Positions 57,614 to 64,000 of a stretch of DNA of 64,000 bases are shown here, piece by piece (the first letter of the stretch is position 1; each line of letters begins with the position of its first letter). Location: the NCBI GenBank assembly GCA_016748015.1, contig JAAOMT010000230.1, positions 160,669-224,668 on the forward strand. The letters are read 5' to 3'. The translations under genes were made by a program, and so were the position numbers. Source of the DNA: Geosiphon pyriformis. Its lineage: Eukaryota; Glomeromycota; Glomeromycetes; Archaeosporales; Geosiphonaceae. The notes below the pieces were generated by a model, which saw only the letters and a program-made list of their open reading frames with translations, was not told where the DNA came from and did not search any database.

Positions 57614-59158
57614 ATGTCTTCGTTTCGCATTCTTCGCACCGCATCTAAACGCGGTCTTCACACACCGCGTACTCTATACAGCACCACAAATTATTCACTC
57701 TCCCTGGGTGCGTGTCGTACTACGCTTTTCCCCTTCGGAAGGATATTAGGACGTGGCTTTGGAAGTGCAGTCGAACAAAAAAGTGGTGGTGGTAGCAGTA
57801 AATTAATTTGGGCGGCAGCAGGCCTCGTCGGCTTCGGTGCCGGTTACTATATCTATTCTTCACCACAGTTTGTGCAACAGTTAACACCGGCAGCAGTCGA
57901 AGCGCCAACAGTTAAAAAAGGAATAGACTATCAGAAGGTCTATAATCAAATCGCCGATATTCTCGAGGATCACGACTATGATGATGGCTCGTACGGTCCG
58001 GTTTTGCTAAGATTGGCGTGGCATGCCGCTGGTACTTACGACAAGGAAACGGGAACGGGGGGAAGTAATGGTGCTACTATGCGGTTCGAACAGGAAGGTG
58101 GTTACAGTGCAAATAATGGATTAGCAATTGCTAGAAATAAGTTGGAACAAATAAAGGCAAAAAATCCAGAGATCTCTTATTCGGATTTGTGGAGTTTGGC
58201 TGGTGTGGTTGCTGTTCAGGAGCTGGTAAGTTTAGAATCTCAATTTCTTGATAAAATAAGGATCTCTTATTTTAATCAATCTCATAAATTTGAATTCTGG
58301 GTAGGGGGGTCCAACAATCCCGTGGAGGCCTGGCCGGTAAAGTAATATTTAACCTTGATCATGATTTTCTGGACTTGCATATTTCGGTTTTGACATTTAA
58401 TGACTTCTAATATAATTTTCTTCAAACCGCAGAGCTGACGCCGAAGCATCGACCACAACTCCTGATGGCCGACTTCCTGATGCAACTCAAGGTCCCAAAC
58501 ATATTCGTGATATTTTTTACCGCATGGGTTTCGATGATCGGTATGAAAATGGTTTCAAACCTGGCAACACTTTTATACACTCGCATATATTCTAAGCCGT
58601 TGATTTTCAAAACTTTAGTGAAATTGTTGTTCTATCAGGTGCTCACGCACTCGGACGGTGCCATTCTGATCGCAGTGGTTTCGATGGTCCATGGACTTTC
58701 TCACCAGTATTGGTTACGAATAATTATTACACAGAACTTTTGGAACAAAAATGGGTAGAGAAAAAATGGAAAGGACCAAAGCAATATGTTGATAAGGCGA
58801 CCGGTGGGTTTTCTTAAATTCTTGCACTTGACATTGTATGCTATTCTTAAAATTCTCACTTATTTTTTTCGTGAATTTTTTTTAGGCACCATCATGATGC
58901 TTCCAACAGATATGGCTTTGATACAGGTATTAATTAAATTTTCATATTTTGTGATAATATAAAATTCAAATTAATTCCTTTTTAACTTAATAATTCAAGG
59001 ATAAGGCATTTAAACCATGGGTAGAGAAATACGCAAAAGATGAGAAACTATGGTTTGAGGATTTCGCAGTTGCCTTTAAAAAACTTCTGGAGTTAGGAGT
59101 ACCGTTCACCGGAAATGAGAAGGAGTACCGGTTTCACACTACAGTCGGGACTTCGTAA
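57614..59158 (+). CDS. CCP1: Cytochrome c peroxidase, mitochondrial
   Basis: Six exons (57614-58225, 58305-58336, 58433-58540, 58619-58803, 58886-58926, 59000-59158), 378 codons, all in phase. Reduces H2O2 with electrons from cytochrome c in the mitochondrial intermembrane space. The N-terminus is Arg/Ser-rich ([15 protein letters not shown]) followed by a hydrophobic segment ([19 protein letters not shown]), the bipartite presequence of yeast Ccp1. Distal site RLAWH gives Arg133, Trp136, His137. Proximal ligand His260 is in [11 protein letters not shown], the radical-site Trp276 in FDGPWT and the Asp321 partner in MLPTDM, with spacing like yeast (His175, Trp191, Asp235). Class I haem peroxidase; assignment is firm. 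Confidence 0.95.
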
Positions 59159-59795
59159 TTATATTTAGACTACCTCTTATAAATACTCTCGGTTCAATTT
59201 ATAATTTCTAATAGTCATGATCTTTTGGAATCGAGATTTTTGTGGCGTGTTTATTTATTTTATAAATTTTGGGTTGATCATTTGTTGAATAGTATGGATT
59301 CATTTACGTTTGTGCGTTGTTCTTGTCAAAATGCATTAATTAAAGAATACGACTTTCTCCAAGGTGAACTTTTAAACCATTCAAAAGTGTGATCTGGTTT
59401 GGGAAATTTGTCTTGAAAAAAATGTAAAATTAGGTTAATGTACAAATACAATGACGTAACGCGAATCTTTCATAATGTTTATGATAATAGACCCATGGGT
59501 TTCATAAAGTAATAAAAATATTATTGAGCTAAAAAAAGTCAAAGAAGGATTTATACAAGCATTAAATAAGGGATATTTCCATTATTACTATTAATAATAA
59601 TCATATGAATACAGAAAAACATACGTCGGAATAAATTGACAGGTCCGATATTACCAAATAAATATTAAATTACCAAATGCGCCCGGAAATGTGTGATAAT
59701 ACTCAAATGGTATCCTGCCGTATCATTATGTAAATAAATTTCCAAGTGGTTATTTGGAATTTCCTACTTGGGAATAAATTCTCTAATTTTTGATC
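59159..59795. other. convergent intergenic region
   Basis: 3' flanks of the peroxidase gene (+) and the Atg27-like gene (-). A/T-rich, no gene or repeat recognised. Confidence 0.45.
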
Positions 59796-61261
59796 TCAAA
59801 TTGACGAATAACCTGGCCTGCCCCCATTCCGAACAAATCGGACAAGCGACTTTGAAAGATCCTTCCAAAGAAATAAAGTTGAGTTGTAATGATAAAATTA
59901 AGTTTAAGCGGAAAGCAGAAATTACTTACTGAAAGCAAATATGGAACATCGCGCCATAAATCTCTATTGATCAATGCAGATTCAAAATGTGTTATTATTG
60001 ATAAATGCAATTAATTAAAACCAAAAGGAGTCTATGCTTACCTATGAGGCAATAAATCCCACCCTGTTGAGCCATAATACTGATAATTATAAGCAGCTCC
60101 AATACCCACATATGTTAAAATAATAATAACCGTACTGGGGATTTAGATGAGCAAGTTTGAATCAGTAAATTCTCTGTTCAGGAAATTTGCAACAGCTTTA
60201 TGCGTTCAAAAGCATCCTGAACTCTCACTCACATCAAGAAGAATTTGGTAAATGCATTTCGTCCTTTTTTCTCGGATGGGGGGCTTGGTTTTCTTTTACT
60301 AAAGTGAGAAAAGAGAATTTAAGTGTTCTGTCAACAATATCGCTGTAAAAAAGCCTTCATACGAGATTGATTTAAAAATAAATCTTACCCACAAACTTTA
60401 TTCGAGATCAAATGTATTTTTAGGACATTATCTTGATAGCTTGAGATTTTGTATTCTTCATTATCTGCATTCTAAAAAGTCACTTAAAAAATTTCATTAC
60501 CGCAAACATAATCATGCCTATATAAGCTGCAAATTCAAACTCACCTTTTCGCAGAAAAAAGTAAAATGGGCTTGCTGAGCAGCATTCATGTAAAATCCTC
60601 CGTGCAGTGTCAAACTAAGTGGACCTATTAAAACAAACCAGTGCTCTTAAGCTAATGATTATATCTCTAAATTAGAATTATTATATCAAATTCTCATCCT
60701 TTACCTGGTTCATCATCATTTTTTTCCAGGCGTGCAAGCTTCCATTCGGGATCTAATTTTCGTTCTGGAGAATCCGCGGCAACTGGTATAATCTGAGCGA
60801 TCTCTTTAGACCCATTTAGAAATGTATAACTGATTATATCACAAACATAAGAATCGGGCGCACATTGGGTATTATTTAGTGGTCCACAAGGGTTGATCTG
60901 ATAAACTGTTTCTCTTTTTGTTGGCGGAGTTTCTTCTTCAATTATTGTATTAATTTGTCTGAAAGAAAACGTTCATTTAGTAAAGAATGCAGCATGTATC
61001 AAAGATTTCTTAAACCCATGAGAAATGAGTGTTCAAAGCTTAAGGATTAAACATAAAGCTGGAACCACTTTCCAGAAACAAACAAACAAACAAACAAACA
61101 ATGCCAAGAGTTAAACAAAGTTACTTGTTAAGCGCTGTCAAATCGAAAATAAATCCTTCTTGTTCAATTTCCGAACAATTAAAAGCTTTAACGAGCGAAA
61201 AATTTAAGAATGATAAAAATGCGAATACTCCAAGGATCCTAGAAAATTTGTGGATTCCCAT
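59796..61261 (-). CDS. ATG27: Autophagy-related protein 27-like (MRH-type receptor)
   Basis: Eight exons on the minus strand (61261-61125, 60958-60705, 60624-60545, 60471-60389, 60298-60233, 60134-60042, 59963-59930, 59861-59796) joining in phase to 270 codons. Signal peptide (MGIHKFSRILGVFAFLSFLNFSLVKA), luminal mannose-6-phosphate-receptor-like domain with Cys and DLTALNK, EETPPTKRETVYQINPCGPL, LSLTLHGGFYM, FFCEK; one membrane span ITVIIILTYVGIGAAYNY; short cytosolic tail with WDLLPHRDLWRDVPYL and C-terminal GGRPGYSSI. Atg27 cycles between Golgi, vacuole and Atg9 vesicles. The Atg27 call rests on the ETPPT and WDLLPHR regions; a related MRH receptor is the alternative. An ATG 42 bases upstream is possible. 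Confidence 0.82.
61077..61100. repeat. ACAA microsatellite in intron
   Basis: (ACAA)n of about six units inside the first intron of the Atg27-like gene. Confidence 0.8.
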
Positions 61262-61563
61262 TATTCCAACACAAGTGATGTTTGGAATGGAGGTCTGATT
61301 CAAAAGGAAAAGAGAGAAGCTAAAGCTGTTGGTTTCTTTACGTGATTGATATAAATTTTTAAAATATTAGACATCATGAAATGGTGTCCATTTAAGTCTG
61401 ATATCATAATATGAACTTTGACGAGTTGAGACATTTTACCTCTGTGAAACGTCTGGAAGAATACGGCATAAGATTTAGGCTCAAAATTTAGTTGGGGCGA
61501 TTATCAATTTAACATTTTACATGTTATAGTTTATTTTGATTTAATTTCATTATTGACAATAAT
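61262..61563. other. intergenic, 0.3 kb
   Basis: Upstream of the Atg27-like gene and downstream of the carboxylase gene, both on the minus strand. Nothing else recognised. Confidence 0.45.
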
Positions 61564-63993
61564 TTACATTCTAAACACGCCAAATCGCGTCTTTTCAATC
61601 GGTGCATTCAGAGATGCACTGAGTGCTAATGAAATCACGTTACGAGTATCTACCGGGTCGATTACGCCATCATCCCAGAGACGTGCGGACGAATAATAAG
61701 GATGGCCCTCAATTTCATACCGTTCACAAATTGGCTTTTTAAATAAATTTTCTTCCTCAGTTGACCACTAGAACAAATTTGGTTTTATTCTTTGAATTCA
61801 TGATTATAATAGAGGGATATGAAATAAAGACAAACCTCTTCTCCTTTTTTGGCTTTAGCATCTCTTTTGACTGTAGCCAAGACGCTGGCAGCTTGTTCTC
61901 CACCCATTACAGATATCCTTGCATTCTTCAACGAGTTATTAAAGAACACCAAATAATGCGACAATTGGAAATTTTAACAAAGAGGAAAAACCTACCGGCC
62001 ATTGCCACAAAAATCTTGGGCTGCTAGATCTACCACACATCCCATAATTTCCAGCTCCAAAACTGCCTCCAATTATTATTGTAAATTTGGGAACTTTGGC
62101 GCATGACACAGCAGTGACCATTTTGGCTCCATTTTTTGCAATGCCACCAGCCTCGGCTGAAGATCCCACCATGAAACCGGTAATATTCTGAAGAAAACAT
62201 AGTGGGATATCACGCTGAGAACATAATTCAATGAAATGCGCCCCTTTGAGAGCAGATTCCGAAAATAAAATTCCATTGTTCGCAATTATACCAATCGGGT
62301 ATCCATGAATTCGAGCGAAGCCTGTTTAATAAGATAAACGCGTCATTTTTTTCCAAACTTTTAAATATTCAATTCCTCATGTTTACCTGTGACCAAAGTT
62401 GTTCCATAGAGCTCTTTAAATTCGGCGAAGCGGCTACCGTCAACCAAACGGGCAATGACATTTTTAACATCAAATGATTTCCGCAAGTTATCGCCTACAA
62501 TACCTCCTAATTCAGAAGCCGGGTATAAGGGGTCTTGGGGAGGTTTTGTTGTCACCTATAATACAACTTTTAGTAGGGTAACTATTTGTTAACAATTTCT
62601 GAAAATTTCAATATATTTACAGAGGGTCTTTTGCTCCAATTAAGATTCTCGACAACACGGCGACCCAAAACAAGTGCGTGTTCATCACTCAAAGCATAAT
62701 GATCTGTGACACCAGAAGTGCGACCTATTTAAAAAGGAAGAGTGGTTAAAATCAGAACAATTTGAGTTTTAAGATATTTGAGAATTTTCAGGAGATAATG
62801 ATCTAGAAACTAACAATGTAAATCCGCCCCGCCAAGTTCCTCCGCTGTCACGACCTCACCAGTAGCGGCTTTCACCAAGGGCGGCCCACCTAGGAAAATG
62901 GTGCCTTGCTTAGCAACTATAATACTTTCATCCGCCATTGCTGGTAAATAGGCGCCCCCCGCTGTGCAAGATCCCATCACAACGGCAATTTGGGGTATTC
63001 CTTCAGCAGACAAATTTGCCTCATTCACGTAAAATATCGCGTTATCGGGTTGATGTGGAAAATTCAATGATCTTTAAAAATCGGTAGGTAAATTTTTACC
63101 TCATTGTAGAAGATACGTCCAAAATGATCACGATCAGGAAATACCTCGGCTTGGTGAGGCAAATTAGCGCCCCCAGAGTCAACTATTGAAAGACGCGACA
63201 AATCAAACTCGTGTTAAAATGTTATTCCAAGTTTAAAATATCATAAAGCATACCCAAATAAATGCATGGTAATCTATTCTCCTTCGCAATTTCTTGCGCC
63301 CGTAAATGTTTTTTTACTAATATACACATTAAAATAAGTTGTTAAAATTAAATATGTTTTCATTAAATACCGATATTTGCTATCGTTACCAGTGATCGGA
63401 TAATAAGTTCCTCCTTTGACGGTTGAATCGTTAGCTATAATCATACACTCTACACTAGTTGATATCCATGAATCAATCAAATAGCATCCAAGAAAAATTA
63501 AATATAAACTCCACTGACCCTTTGACACGACCAATTCCTGTGATTATACCACCAGCAGGAACTAAATCAGAATACAAGTTGTAGCCAGCAAGCTGTGAAA
63601 GCTCAAGGAATGGGGAGCTAAAGAAAATCATATTTCGGATAAGTATTCCATTCCACTCAATAAAATTTAATTCGAGCAATTGAAAATCTAACTCACCCAT
63701 TGTCCAATAATCGGTTAATGCTGTACAATTAATAACCGGTTTAGATGCCTTTCAAGCAAACACATAATCTATTGAAAAAAATATCAAAAATATTGCCTTA
63801 CCGATCACGAGGTAGCAATTTTTGGCGACTCAGATGGCGTTTCCGGGATTCTTCTCCGCCACCTTTTGACCAAAAATCAGTTTTTGTTAAATTATAATTT
63901 CACCAAAAAAAAAATAAATCTTTGACCTAATTTAATTTTATCTACTAGATTTCGAAGATCTTTCACTAATGCTTCCATTCTCGAGGCATTTTC
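61564..63993 (-). CDS. MCC2: Methylcrotonoyl-CoA carboxylase beta subunit, 5' end outside window
   Basis: Thirteen exons in the window (63993-63927, 63862-63802, 63720-63697, 63617-63519, 63454-63390, 63316-63254, 63182-63100, 63019-62815, 62724-62621, 62555-62387, 62321-61996, 61925-61836, 61767-61564), all in phase, ending at TAA 61564-61566. Carboxyltransferase subunit of the biotin enzyme that carboxylates 3-methylcrotonyl-CoA in mitochondrial leucine breakdown. Diagnostic stretches: [162 protein letters not shown]. Exon 63720-63697 is only 24 bases. The N-terminal targeting sequence is not in the window. Confidence 0.93.
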
Positions 63994-64000
63994 CTATTAT

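Noticed and set aside
59783-60010. 75-codon minus-strand open frame as a separate gene
   Set aside because: It covers the last two exons of the Atg27-like gene and their intron in mixed frames; the spliced model explains it.
1-64000. tRNA, rRNA or other structured RNA genes
   Set aside because: No tRNA-like cloverleaf or conserved T-loop sequence was noticed by eye on either strand; a tRNAscan-SE or Infernal run would settle this.

Overview
The window is eukaryotic and very AT-rich. GT-AG introns of about 50-150 bp, the fungal gene set (CWF19L1/Drn1-like factor, Atg27, cytochrome c peroxidase with a mitochondrial presequence, SigF-type NTF2-like protein) and the repeat types fit a filamentous fungus. 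My best guess is an arbuscular mycorrhizal fungus (Glomeromycotina, Rhizophagus/Gigaspora-like); this is inference from the look of the genes and elements, not proven.

Bases 1-46,400 are almost entirely retrotransposons. At 1-3,299 lies part of a Ty3-type LTR element (family A, minus strand) sitting in the 5' part of a minus-strand LINE (3,300-3,927). Decayed LINE pieces follow to about 6,455. The rest, about 6,456-46,090, can be read as ONE ancient plus-strand LINE (L1). Its seven pieces sum to about 6.8 kb, nearly the length of the complete LINE L2 in the same window (about 6.9 kb). It has been opened six times: solo LTR A (9,157-10,080), deleted Ty3 element B1 (11,199-14,857), a 5'-truncated LINE (about 15,541-15,926), full-length LINE L2 (about 16,115-23,037), full-length Ty3 element B2 (23,417-33,540) and Ty3 element B3 (34,721-45,504), whose 3' LTR holds a further solo LTR (B4, 44,146-45,125). 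After each insertion L1 resumes where it stopped, and the LTR insertions have 4-bp target duplications.

Family B Ty3 elements carry gag with a zinc knuckle, protease, a Cys-rich segment, a dUTPase-like domain, reverse transcriptase, RNase H, integrase and an extra C-terminal extension. All copies are dead. Damage is dominated by C-to-T and G-to-A changes, so older copies have become almost pure A/T. L2 is the youngest LINE: ORF1 is open for 654 codons, while ORF2 stays in one frame but has nine nonsense codons.

Bases 46,850-64,000 are a compact gene-bearing region. In order: CWF19L1-like splicing/debranching factor (-), small I9-type protease-inhibitor-like protein (+), unidentified multi-exon gene (+), two-domain 2-hydroxychromene-2-carboxylate isomerase/DsbA-like protein (+), SigF-type NTF2-like protein (+), cytochrome c peroxidase (+), Atg27-like receptor (-), and methylcrotonoyl-CoA carboxylase beta subunit (-, running off the right edge). 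I assigned exons by hand from splice signals, phase and protein similarity. Six of the eight models keep phase at every junction and two have unresolved points noted in their entries. No tRNA, rRNA or CRISPR array was seen.
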